The position numbers and the translations under genes were made by a program. The notes below the pieces were generated by a model. That model was not told the DNA's origin and made no database searches. It saw only the letters and a program-made list of their open reading frames with translations. This document shows, in pieces, positions 48,859 through 60,545 of a DNA stretch of 64,000 nucleotides (positions are counted from its first letter, which is position 1; each line of letters begins with the position of its first letter). The stretch covers positions 24,398,646-24,462,645 of the forward strand of contig NC_088311.1 of NCBI RefSeq assembly GCF_910592395.1, written 5' to 3'. This stretch comes from Lineus longissimus (Eukaryota; Nemertea; Pilidiophora; Heteronemertea; Lineidae).

Positions 48859-51800
48859 ATGGGGATCGCACAGAACATAGTTCTGCACTTCGTATTTCTT
48901 CTCTCAATGCAATGTAAGTGTAAACCTTAGCCCGTTTCAAAAGTTAGAATAGTAACAGACGAAATCAGTTCGCTTTCCGGCCCTGGTGTGCAGGGCCGTT
49001 GAACGTCCAGAAGCCAAGAGCAGTTTTAATAATGGTTCAAAATGTTTCTCCCGCCAATAGCGTATTTTGAGCGGACCGTTCCTAGTTCTATAAGCGTTTC
49101 CGTTTATTGCTTTTACTTTTCTTCACGACACGGCACTTAGATTCGGGTTCCTATCGACCACAAATGCAGTTTCCCTACATATGCCCCCGCTTGTGCCTGC
49201 GGAAACAACAAAGCCACAACCTTATCACCAAGTCAACAAAACCTTGTGGAAGTTTCACACAATATTTGTCATTTATCATCACAAAATCTAATTCAAACAA
49301 TAAACGGTAAGACGTACAGTGGAACCCCGGTCGGCGACCACCCCGGTAACGCGACCATCCCGCTGTAACTCTTGTCAAGGTCTTTTGCAGCTGCCGTCCA
49401 CTGCGGATTTTCCGTCCGATGTGCAAGTGACGCCTCTCGCTGTATGAACAATGGGAAGTGCATTCATGTCGCAGGTGAGTGAATCGTACAGTGCTGTTTA
49501 GAAGTAACATACCTTGTCGCATGCAACATTCGCACTGCATATCATTCAATAAGATTTTAAGGCTTATGAGGCAAGGTGCAATGTTTATGAGCTGGAATAG
49601 TACCCATTTTGATGTGAAACAGGCCTAGTGGAGTCAGCTATCGGCCACTTTCTGAAGCCTAATCTGGCCAACCATGCCCCTGCCTAAAGCCCGCTTTAAA
49701 GATTCAATTTATCTTTTTAAGATAGCTCCACTATGCTCGGCTGCCCATCCGGGTATCTCAGGGGAGGTGACTGGTGTTTCAATGTACACGATAACCAACT
49801 CAAGACATCAACAGCTGCCTGGGGACCCTGCATTGGACCAGGAGGCGCGCTCTTGTCGCTGACATCGCCCGAGAAAACAAGTTACATCTCGGCTAGGCTC
49901 ACGGACATGGCTCGTAGTCGTCCGCCATATGGTAGGTGTATAATGTAGTAGTCTCTCGACGACAGGTTCTGCGGCAGAGACCAAGGCGACGTGGAGAGGT
50001 CAAGTGGGTCTGTGCCGGGATCAGTACTATATGAATGATATTGTTGGTGGCAAGAGGAGACGGAGCAGGACACGTGTAAGATGGCTTGGTGCAGTGGGGC
50101 GAGATGGTGCGGCAGCTGGTCTTGGTGAAGAATTGAGGGAAGCAGCAAGTGAGAGAAGACATTGGCGACGGTCGCTTGCACTTCATTACCGTCATCATAT
50201 CACGTCATTATTTTCAGAAACAGAGATCGCCGGCCCGTTTGTATTGTGGACTTCAGGCATCTACAACATGCAGTCCAGCGCATGGCAGTGGCTGTCCATG
50301 GAAGGCATAGTCCCGGTTAACTGGACCATGTCTAACCATCAGGCCCCAGAGCCACTGGTCGATGGATCACATTGCTTGTCCGTGATGCCAACGACGAATG
50401 GGACGGGACTAGATTTTGATGCCTCTCCATGCAATCAGGGGAAATACTTCGTCTGTGAAAAGAAGGCGTCACAGTTTTTCACCAAAGATAGTAAGCCTGC
50501 AACCTTTTGTTGCTAATTGTTCGCTCTAGTTTGATGATAATGAAGATGAAGAGTTTTTATAATGTAACGCTTAGATATACTTATCTGTGTCTTTGTCTTA
50601 ATGTTCTGTTCAACAATTCGGTACGGCCTGTCAGGTAATTCCGTCTAGTATGTGAAAACCGTACGTGACAGGCTGTTGGGTCGAGAGCACGTGAGCTCTA
50701 ACCTGGTGCGACGGAAGAACCGTTTTTAACGAATCTTTCGGAGAAACATAGAAAATTTCACTCTGTCTTCCAGAGCTTCCTAGCAATGAGAGGAAACATT
50801 TAGAAACAGACAGAAAATCTGTGCCGGACCTTGTGTCTGCGATCAGCCCTTCCCAAAGTCTGTCCTAATGTTGTACTTCGGGGGGGGGGGGCTCTACATA
50901 TCATCGAACATGATTATCGAACATTGTCGAACAGTACGCCTTGGGCACTGCCACGAATAATGTCGAAATCAACATTATTATGTGGTTACTTCCAGCTGCT
51001 TTCCAGTGTGAGTGCCCTGGTGTGAGGCAACATGGTTCGCACTGTGAGGACCCATCTCGTGGCGAAACAGGTAAGTTGAGAAGCAATTTATTCTATCCAA
51101 TGGACGGGTATTAGGGTAAATAGAGGCCCAGCTATCATCAAAACCTGGAAGCTGATGTGTTTGAGCCCGACTTTCGTCTTCACGACAAAAAAGCGCAGCG
51201 ACGCAGCGACCCTAAACCCAGTTGATTTCGAGGGGAGGCTTAATTTTTTTAACATCTCATTGTTCCATGGCAAAACCTTCTCATTCAGAGCTGACTGTGT
51301 CGACCGGAGACAAAGAAATTCATTTGTCCTGTCCCCCTGGCACCGCATTATCCGTTGAATACGTCTTCTATGGCTACAGCGTCGGGAGAACCTTCGAGAA
51401 TGTCGCCAACGATGACAGTGAGTGCTTCATTGACACTGCTTTGTATTACGTCAAGTTATGGTAGGTAAACAGACGAGTATGGGGAACATCAATAGTTTTG
51501 CCTCATGATTCTATATTTGCATAATAGTTTGGGATAATTTGTTATAACTTTAGACATTAGTCTTGTCGCCAATTTCCTCAGGCAGGAATTTAGGACTTCC
51601 GATCAGGTACTGACCAATAAGAATGCTTGTTTTGGCCATGGAGCTCACAGAGCATCTGATAGGCTGAGACAGTGTGGCCCATGGAGCCTAGAGCTCCTGA
51701 TTGGCTGAGGCAGTATTGGCCAAGAATTCATAGAATTTATCCAATGCCTGTAGCTGTGCGGAAGCCCAAAATTCTTGCTTGAGAAAGTTGCGAGAAGTCG

Positions 51801-54800
51801 TTATGTTAGGGACACCAAGTTAATGGGGATTTGATAAGACCATAAGTAACAACTAATAAGGGTATACATTTGGTGGTTGTATTTATTTTCAGGTGTAACG
51901 GCAGAGCCGAATGCAAATTTATGCTAGATGACGAAATTCCAAACCCATGCTTTCCTCTGAAAAGGAAGAATGTGGAAATAAGGTGGTCCTGTCGACCGCA
52001 GAACCAGACGGCAATGACGATGACATCATCAACGATGTCGTCTGGCCAAAGCATGACTGTGTCCACTCCAAACATCGTGTCGTCCATAGAGCCAACAGTG
52101 GAAGGTATAACTGCGTCAACAGTAGAGCCAACAGTGGAAAATATGGCTCCGTCAACAGATCCAACAGTGGAAAATATGACTGCCTCAACAACAGAACCAA
52201 CAGTGGAAAATACCACAGCGTCAACAATAGAACTAGCAGTGGAAAATATCACTATGTCAACCATAGAGCCAACAGTGGAAAATATCACTGTACCAACGAT
52301 AGATATCAGTGTGTCAACAATGGAAATCATCCTTCCTTCAGACTCTGTACCGGTGATCACTGAATCAGCAAGCACTCCATCAGATACCACCACGACCCTG
52401 TCTCTTTTGATGACAGAGGGACCTGTTGATGTGATATACTGCAATATGACTGAAGTCATGGGACTGCTGTGGCCGCGATGGCAGGGAGGCCAGGTGATTA
52501 CAATGCCATGTCCGAAGGGTAAGATGGGTAAGTCGACGTCGATAGTTAATTTGCCACTATAACAAGCATAGGCGACACCGTGTTAGTACTGTTATATTCC
52601 AAAGGCTCTCATTGCAAGCATACTCGTGACCGTATCACATTCCAAAGGCTCTCATTGCAAGCATACTCGTGACCGTATTACATTCCAAAGGCTCTCATTA
52701 CAAGCATACTCGTGACCGTATCACATTCCAAAGGCTCTCATTACAAGCATACAAAATAAAGTACATGTACATTCCAAAGGCATTCACTACAGGCTGGCTG
52801 TTACGTTACAAAGCCTTTCACTACAGGCAGGCCGTTACGTTACAAAGCCTTTCACTACAGGCAGGCCGTTACGTTACAAAGCCTTTCACTACAGGCGGGC
52901 CGTTACGTTACAAAGCCTTTCACTACAGGCAGGCCGTTACGTTACAAAGCCTTTCACTACAGGCGGGCCGTTACGTTACAAAGCCTTTCACTACAGGTGG
53001 GCCGTTACGTTATAAAGGCTTTCACTACAGGCGGGCCGTTACGTTACAAAGCCTTTTACTACAGGCAGGCCGTTACGTTACAAAGCCTTTCACTACAGGC
53101 AGGCCGTTACGTTTTAAGGCTTTCACCACAGGCGGGTCATATCACGTTAAAAAGGCTTTCATAACAGGAGTATGCGGTACCGTATTTCCTTCCTTAGTAC
53201 ATCTCAAGATTTCATTAAATGAGTAGACCTGGGAAACGAGAATTTCGTATCAGATCTCACAAACATTTGCCAACATGTGGTATCATGTTGCTTAATAAAC
53301 TGCGTCTTTCCAGGTGAAGCCGTCTGGTATTGTGACGATAGAGGACATTACGTCCCCGAGGGTGAGCCAGACATGACCCGGTGTATGGGTCAATGGACTG
53401 AGGCATTGATGATGCAGGTTAGTCGTTTTCTCAACCACCGCACATCCAAATCCACTGCAACTCTGCTCAATGCTGCAAGGCAAAAAAATCGAGATCACAT
53501 ATACATTAACCGTGACTGAACCGTTTTAGCGCAAGAAAAAAACAACTGTGTCGGGCAATATTGCATGTGTTTGTTTGTTTTCATATGCAGATTTCTACTG
53601 ACGTTTTCGATCCCTGGGAAGTATTGGAAGATCTTCGAAAACTTTTGGAGAAGGAATTCTTCGCCGCGGGTGACATCATGTTTGCCGTTGCAGTCGTAGA
53701 AAAGTGTAACGAGAAGAGCCTGTTGGCATCTAAGGAGAGTACCTTTGTAGAGAAGATGGAGACCATTGAGGTAATGACACGAGAAAGATTGTCGTGGTCA
53801 TAGCGGTCCTTATCTACTACAAGTTGAACTGTCTCCCTCCTTAAAGTGAGACTCAACCTTATAGTCAGGAAGCAGGCTGAAGCATTAAAACGTTGGTCCA
53901 CTCACACTCACACGTTCGTTTTCTCAATGATCTCTTGTTCCTTCCAGGCCAACCTGAACATTAGTAACAGTCTCCTCGGTCCGAACTGTCTAGCTCAATG
54001 GAAGGGAATACCCACAATAAACCGCACCAAGTGTGCTGTGCAGTTGATGGAAAACCTCGAGAAAGCCATAGGACTTTTTCAATATGTTTATTTGAATAAA
54101 TTCTTCAGCAACTCGCCCCAAATTGGTAAGAAATGTTCCCTGGTTACCCTAAGATATCATGCAGAGAGAGCGTCGTCGTCGTCGAACAATTGGATCTTCT
54201 TTTGTAGCTGATAGTAGTTCCTCTTAACGCTGATCGGCACTGGAATTTTCTGGAGAAGACATTCGTGATCAACGGCATCACGTCAAATGGTGATAAATTC
54301 GTAAGGCCTGTGGTTAAATGGAACGAGAAGAGTGATGCATGAAGCAAAAATGACCCTGTCGCTACATTTGATTACATTTACTTTGATTCATCTGAGCACC
54401 GCACAATACCATTGCGTTTCATTTCTTTTTCAGTCTTGGATGCGATGGAATTACCAATGGAGCATCCCGAAATGGTGACAGCACGGTTCCCATCTCGGCA
54501 CTCGGATTTTATCAATGGTGTAGCGGCTGAACTCAATATCACCGGCGTGGTTGATTACACGACTGTCAATGGCGGTAACCAAGAGATAGACCTTATCGAG
54601 ATAACTGAAAAGCCCTCGAGAGTTGTTACCAATTCGTCCAGGATGCACCGGCCAAGGGTTGTGTTCATCTTGTACAATAATATACAGTCTTTGATTACTG
54701 ATGATACGAAGGGGAACACTAGTATCATCAGCAACAGCCCTGTTCTGACGGCCACTCTCGCCCATAACGGCATAATCGGGAACTCCTACAGGAAACAAAT

Positions 54801-57800
54801 ACACTACACCATGAGGTGGAACAAGGTTGAGTGGAAAGAGAACGGCAGTGGTTGTGTGTTCTGGGAGAATCGGACAGAGTGAGTTTTGTGTGATAAGTTT
54901 AGCTTGAATAGCGTCGTGGCCAACACTTCTCCATACAGGTCCCCCTGTTATTGCTCACCATGCAGTGATATCAAGGGCAACCTATAGACGATTTCTGTTC
55001 TTCTCATTTTCCATGGGACGCCCTTTGTTGCTCAATTGAGTCAACTGAGAGATAGAAGTCAGAAAATCCTCTTTCATTTTCAAGATGACAGCAAAATGTA
55101 AACTGTCTCCATTTTCAGATCAGGCGTTTGGTCAGGCGAGGGCTGTGCCCTGGTGTCCACCAACAGTACCCATGCAACCTGCACCTGCGATCACCTCACA
55201 AACTTCGCCATTCTCATGGATGTTTATGGCAGTGCTGAGGAGGTATGTCACAAAAATTAAACCATCAACTTTCTCTGGTGCTGTAAAAAACTCCATGCCA
55301 GAAATTTTGTTATCGTATTTTTTGAAACACATTTTTATAGTGAAATGTCAGACAGTTCAAAATACCTGTCAACTTTCGCTCATTGACCAACAGATTATTT
55401 ACCTTCATGTCTCTGACGACTCCATCTTGACCCTCAATGCGTTGACATTGCTAAACTTTACAAACAACGTGCGTCTAATTCACAAGGAATTCGAACAACA
55501 GTTGCATCAGACCCGTAAACACATCCTTCTCATCTCTTCGTAATCATCTATATCTATTACATTTTGATTGTAGATTTCGCCTCCCGACCGCCTGGCCCTC
55601 GATATCGTAACATACCTTGGCTGCATCGTATCGATCATCTGTCTGACAATGGCTATCATCGTATTTTCCATATTCAGGTGAGAAACTCACTATTCACTTC
55701 GCTTGTCTCATCATAACAAAACGTCAGGACATCGTGTCAGCAACATTATCCGGGACTTCACCTTTATAACTTGTTATCTCAGATCTGTTGATCCCATTCG
55801 TTTTGTTGCTTCAAGTGCAATACCAAACCTTGGAGCTTCAACGTGACAAGAACAACATCGTCAGGAAGGGAATCGAACTCCTGATCAGATGTCATAATAC
55901 CTCATGTGTTTCTTTCAGAGAACTCTGGTGTCCACGGAACACCATCCACCGAAACCTCTGCATCAACCTCTGTCTCGGTGAGATCCTGTTTATAGCTGGC
56001 GTAGAAAGGACAGAAAACAGAGTCGTCTGCGGTATCATTGCTGGAAGCCTCCATTACTGTTTTCTTGCCGCCTTTGCCTGGATGTGTCTGGAAGGGATTG
56101 AGATCTACCAGATGGTGGTACGGGTTATCCGGTCCAGAGAAACCAATGTCCTGTGGTACTATCTTGCTGGATATGGTAAGATCAAACAGGATTGGACGAC
56201 TCTGTCAGAACATGAACGCTGGCATGTCACAGCAAACATTGTCAATCATTCGAGCTAGAACAAGCAAAGGGGAAACTTCGCGAAACGATCTGGTAAAGTT
56301 TAAAAAAAGATGGCATCAAACCAGATATACAAAGAGACTAATTATTCGTCCACTTTTTCAGGCATCCCCCTCATGTTAGTCGCCATCTCAGCGAGTGTCC
56401 TTCCCCAGGGGTACGGGACAGAGACAAGGTGCTGGTTAAGCACAGAAAGGGGTCTCATCTGGGCCTTCGCTGGTCCAGTTGCTGTTATTACAATGGTGAG
56501 TAACACTTGCGTATGGCCAGGATAATAAGTATGCTGGCCCGAGTTGCTAATGCCTCATGAGGCCAGAGCTAATCCCGGATTCCGTAGCGTTAATCGACTG
56601 GGAGTATCACTCCCTCTGGTTAGCATGCAGGCCCATGTCGTAGGTCAACCTCCCAGGTATACCTGGTACCAAGAATACATGGCTCGCTTGTGTATTTTTG
56701 CCCATACGAAGACACAATCACGCTATTTACTTCTGCTGGTGCGCATGTACACTTCTGAGTTGAGGGTAGCAGTGTAGGGTTAGATATCTTGCTAAATGAC
56801 ACTGAGGTAAAGCAGAGGTGATCTATTCAAGAGTCAAACTCACAGCCTCCTGATTATGAGCCCAACGCTCTAACCACTGTTTCATTGATCTTTGTATGTC
56901 TATTGACGCATAGTGAACAACGAGAGGGGGGCGTGTATGGAAAAGTTAGATTTTCAAACTCTCCTGCTTCTGACGGGATTTTGAGCTGTCAGTTGTGCAC
57001 AGGTGATAGAGAGATTGACAAGCCGAGTGGCAGCAGCTCAATTGGAAGACATGCACTCCAAGATTAGTTTACTTTTAAACGGTTGTGTCTTGCGTCCGCA
57101 GATCTATATTGCAAGTTTATATATTTTTAATTCGAGCTGTAGATAATAAAACGTTTGCTGGTACATATTTGCACCCATTTTTCAGGCGAATATGGTTGTG
57201 CTTGGGATCTGTATCAGAGTCCTTTACAATAATGGGAAGAGGACGAACAAACATGGAGAGACCGTTGTGAAAAAACTAGGGTCTGTACTGATTGATATGT
57301 AAATTTGCTTGAAAGTGACTTCAGGAAGTTGCGACAACCTCAGAATGGTTTTACGTGAAAGCCGGTTTGGCCCCACGACTAGACTTGTCGGAGGCTTGTC
57401 TCGAACGGAGTATTTCCCGTTGTCTGCCAGGTATTTGCGTGGCGGATGATTGACACGTCGAGTCTAGGTAGAGATTTTTGTTCTGATTGTGAGAAGCTGT
57501 GAAGCTGGTATCGGCGAAAACGTTTGTGTCATCCCATCAATATCGGAGTTGACACAACCGTGCATTGAAGTCGTGAAACAAAACTCAGTTCCTCTTCTTA
57601 AGCAAGCAAAAGATAAGAAGTAAGAGGCTATAACTTGAAGTTGGAAGATGCCCAGTACTTTATCTTCAACAGCACATTCTTTGCCTGTTCCAGGGTTGCG
57701 GTGCGAGGAGCATTGGTCCTCCTCTGCTTGCTCGGTCTCACCTGGGTGGTCGGGTTCGTCTACCTTGGACGCAGCACCATTGTATTCGCTTACATATTCT

Positions 57801-59188
57801 CCATCTTGAACTCAGCACAGGTAAGATGGAAGTGCGTCTCGAAACTTGTTCATGGAATAAGGAGAACCGTTGTCTCTGTATATGATCTCAACCTGCTTAA
57901 TATAGCTTACAGCTCGTTTTGCGCACATTGTTTCCGTCGTGATTTTCACTTCGACGTCCGATTTTTACCTCAGCAAGACTGTCATGACTGTGTAGGTGGG
58001 GGCCTTTTAGTTTTTTCATCGATGAACCCCGACATCGGAACACTCTTGGAGAGTAAATACGTCCAGGGCGGTTTTGAACCATAATACTTATCAGGTGTAG
58101 AAGTTTGAAATGTCCCGGGATAGTATGTCCAGGGCACAAATGATTCTATCATGCGCTTTAATGACTGAGCTATAGGTCTGGGCCACTTTAGAACCATGTA
58201 CCATAATCTACCAGAATATAGTAGGGTCGGCCAATTCTCCCAGGGGACATGTTCTACCTCTACACCCGAGTGTACTTCTATACAGATTCTCATTGTCTTC
58301 TCAGGGTCTGTTTATTTTCGTCTTCCAATGCGCCACAAATGATAAAGTGCTACAGCAGATTAGGAGGTGGGCAAGACGATCGGAGCTATGTCGGCAGTTC
58401 ATAAGGAAGAAGTTATCAAACACGGCGCCTACCAGCTCCCTTGCTCGAGTAAGTCAAATCCATGCCGACTTGCCGGCAGTGAACGTCTGTCCTTAAGTCT
58501 CCTTCTTTCACCCACCGCTGGTTGATCGGCATGGTCAAATCACGGTTTGAAATTTACTGTCGCCGCCAATCTGGTTTCCACCAATCAAACGGATGTCGAT
58601 CAGTTGTTTAGGGACAGCATATTGGCGCGAATGTCACCATGGCCATGGGATAGTGCAGTTTTGAGGGGGATGTAAATACAGTTTGTAACCCTAGGTCAGC
58701 CCGTTGTGACTAAAGACAGAAGCTGCCCAACTTCTAGATGGATGTGCGTAAGCTCATATGCTAGTAACCATACCTGGAAAGCATGATACATATAGAAGTC
58801 TGGCATGGGTGTGTCGACGAAGTAGGACAGTTAGGCATTGTCTCGTATAAATCTCTTATCCTCTGTTCTCATTTCTTGACAGGCAAGGAACTCAAACCCG
58901 TCAGTCGCAGGGCGTCATCTCACCCACTCCAGTGACCAGAATATTGAGTCCACACGGCAGGTGATAGTTCCTGGGATTGGAAGGGAGAGCAGGAGGTTCT
59001 CGGATGTGCCACTGGAGACAACAGACTCCGAACTCAGTGAGAAGTCTTCAGGTCTCGAGAATGAAAACAAGAGACGTTCTGTCTCCGCAATAAGCGCTAT
59101 CAGCATGATAAGTGTTGGCACCTGCAATGATTCAAGCCCTTTCTACATCAGTCGTGTTGGGACTGACGACATATATGTGGAGATTTAA
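48859..59188 (+). CDS. Latrophilin-like adhesion GPCR with C-type lectin, SUEL, HRM, GAIN/GPS and 7TM domains
   Basis: Cell-surface adhesion receptor. Nineteen exons: 48859-48913, 49391-49474, 49722-49931, 50218-50490, 50996-51070, 51289-51460, 51893-52527, 53314-53417, 53591-53770, 53948-54125, 54434-54878, 55119-55242, 55574-55677, 55919-56175, 56362-56495, 57186-57280, 57694-57820, 58305-58448 and 58883-59188; 3702 nt, 1233 aa, every phase closing. Order: signal peptide (1-18); first half of an EGF (C29, C36, C42); C-type lectin (47-207) without EPN or WND calcium motifs; second EGF half (C212, C214, C224); SUEL lectin (~235-325); Thr-rich stalk of 11-residue repeats (~326-480); HRM (~482-545); GAIN; GPS with CTCDHL830|T831NFAILM; 7TM (~850-1100); and a Ser-rich tail ending YVEI. 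Helices 2-4 ([34 protein letters not shown]) are latrophilin-like. No olfactomedin domain. The exon 16 donor (GGgtctgt) is weak. Confidence 0.92.
49319..49372. mobile_element. Probable end of a pogo-like DNA transposon
   Basis: CAGTGGAACCCCGGTCGGCG is the kind of terminus seen in pogo/Tigger-type elements (CAGT-x-x-AACC). It lies in intron 1 of the GPCR, just upstream of exon 2. The opposite end was not found, so this may be a solo relic. Confidence 0.35.
50004..50190 (+). mobile_element. Possible LINE tail fragment between the two C-type-lectin exons
   Basis: One frame reads [20 protein letters not shown] and [11 protein letters not shown], which resembles the basic tail after the reverse transcriptase of non-LTR elements (GRP/RTRW...A-x-DR-x-WRR). 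It lies inside GPCR intron 3 (49932-50217), has no exon role in the spliced frame and is short, so the assignment is tentative. Confidence 0.5.
52085..52330 (+). repeat. Coding 33-bp tandem repeat (mucin-like stalk of the GPCR)
   Basis: Seven or so in-frame 33-bp units encode 11-residue repeats of the form ST-x-EPTVEN-x-TA. Most units carry an N-x-T glycosylation site and several Ser/Thr residues, giving a glycosylated spacer between the SUEL and HRM domains. The unit length is a multiple of 3, so copy-number change would lengthen or shorten the stalk without a frameshift. Confidence 0.85.
52596..53170. repeat. Compound tandem array: 43-bp units passing into 34-bp units
   Basis: 43-bp units start at 52596, 52639, 52682 and 52725 ('attccaaaggctctcattgc'). 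They are followed by about twelve 34-bp units ('ttacgttacaaagcctttca' at 52801, 52835 and on). The units share 'caaagg/cctttcactacagg' parts, so the 34-bp family likely arose from the 43-bp one. The array fills most of GPCR intron 7 (52528-53313). A 185-codon frame through it is incidental. Confidence 0.9.
56818..56880 (-). mobile_element. tRNA-derived SINE head (tRNA-Met-like)
   Basis: The minus strand reads GTGGTTAGAGCGTTGGGCTC then ATAATCAGGAGG and GAGTTTGACTC. This has the A-box, the anticodon-loop signature CTCATAATC of elongator tRNA-Met, and a B-box. The ends do not pair as in a real tRNA and the sequence continues as unique DNA. It lies in GPCR intron 15. Confidence 0.5.
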
Positions 59189-59361
59189 CCATGCGATGTC
59201 ATAGTCCTAACCCAGATCACAACCAGTCAGCATGGACCAGTCGTGGTTGAAGCCTCTGCAGACGGAGTTTTAGGAAATGTGCCTTCCACCTCACCATGAT
59301 GATGAACTATTGAATGATAACCATTTGAAAACTATTTGTACATGAACAATACTGAGGTCGC

Positions 59362-59367
59362 AATAAA
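59362..59367 (+). terminator. Poly(A) signal of the adhesion GPCR gene
   Basis: A canonical AATAAA 174 nt after the stop codon is followed by a T-rich stretch (tatatttttgtct), giving a compact 3' UTR. No better candidate lies between the stop and the convergent AT-hook gene. Confidence 0.65.
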
Positions 59368-60545
59368 ATATATTTTTGTCTCATGATTGATGCCCTGTTA
59401 CGTATTTGAAGGAGATAATCGGACCCATTCATATCCATATAGGTCATCCACAGTGTATCTGTCACATCGGGTTCTTGTTTTTTGGGTTGTGTCAAGAATG
59501 TCGCTGCATTCTAACAAAAGTCGTGACAGCTTTGATTGTCATCACCATGGTCTACTAGAGGATGTCACAACCACTTGAAGACAACGAAACTAAAACATGA
59601 GCGTCTCCCGAGTGAAGAACACAAGACTGGGAGACGCATGATGTCATATGAGAGCAGTCATTATTTGAACCAACTGATCTATCCAACCACACAGCGGCAT
59701 GACTTAAGTGCTATCTGTACGACCTCCAGATTAAGACCATTAGCCGGTCACCCTCTCTAAGAACACCAATTTTGGTCCAGTCGGTAAATTCCATTCAATT
59801 TGACCTCCGTTATCAGGACTAGACTCTAGGACAACACTTGTCTCTGCAAAGGGTGTCCTGAACTAGGAGATTCTACGGAGTCATTGGAGGCCACATCACA
59901 ACCACAAACATGTTTACAACAGGGAAGACAGTCACATCCGAGTTACCATATGCGACACATATCCTCACACTTATCAGGAACAGTCACAACCAAACGGACC
60001 AGGACTAAGTCACAACCAAACGGATAGTGGACTTCCTTTCCATCTGAACGGCCGCCAGAGATCTCATGGTTATACCAGGGAACTACACCCCGGACACAGT
60101 GGCCAGCCATCATCCTGAGCCCGGAGGAAAGACGATAAGGGTGACGACATGGACTGCATTGGAGTCTACCAGGGAACAGACATTGAAGCAAGAACAGCAG
60201 CCTCGAAGTCACAAGCTCATAAGACACCAAACCCTAAACAGCATGATGATGTTACCAGCATACATCACTGCCACTTGGACTAATAAACAAAAGCAATTCA
60301 ACTACACTTGTGAAATACACGTTTTTTAATGCACTTATTGACAGAAAATACAAAATTTTACATTATTGACCACTACACCGGTTGCAATTTCAACCGATGA
60401 AGACATACAAAGTTTAATATCATCTTCAAGGGACCATCTCAACATTTCATGATGTTATTTAATAACGATGCAACAACTAAACTATTGAACACAAAATCAT
60501 TATATCTCTGATCATTGATAATCATGATCTGAAGATAAGAGCACT
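59368..60545. other. Convergent spacer between GPCR and AT-hook genes
   Basis: No gene is recognised. The part right of about 60320 is likely the 3' UTR of the minus-strand AT-hook gene (ATTAAA-type signals on its strand near 60326 and 60412). It includes a diverged MITE copy at 59740-59878. Confidence 0.45.
59740..59878. mobile_element. Diverged second copy of the 24.45-kb MITE family
   Basis: It shares an 18-bp identical inverted block with the other element (59790-59807 'ccattcaatttgacctc' versus 24524-24541 on the opposite strand), the neighbouring CCAATTTTGGTCC block and a GGTGTCCTGAAC...TTCTAC end. The left end is poorly preserved. Confidence 0.6.

Noticed and set aside
52519-52527. 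Alternative donor for GPCR exon 7 at 52518 (AAGG|gtaaga)
   Set aside because: It is also phase 1, but using 52527 gives the HRM spacing CPKG-x-x-G seen in latrophilins; the upstream site would remove three residues. It could still be a minor NAGNAG-like variant.
52669-53226. 185-codon open frame
   Set aside because: It runs through the 43/34-bp intronic tandem array and has no gene features.
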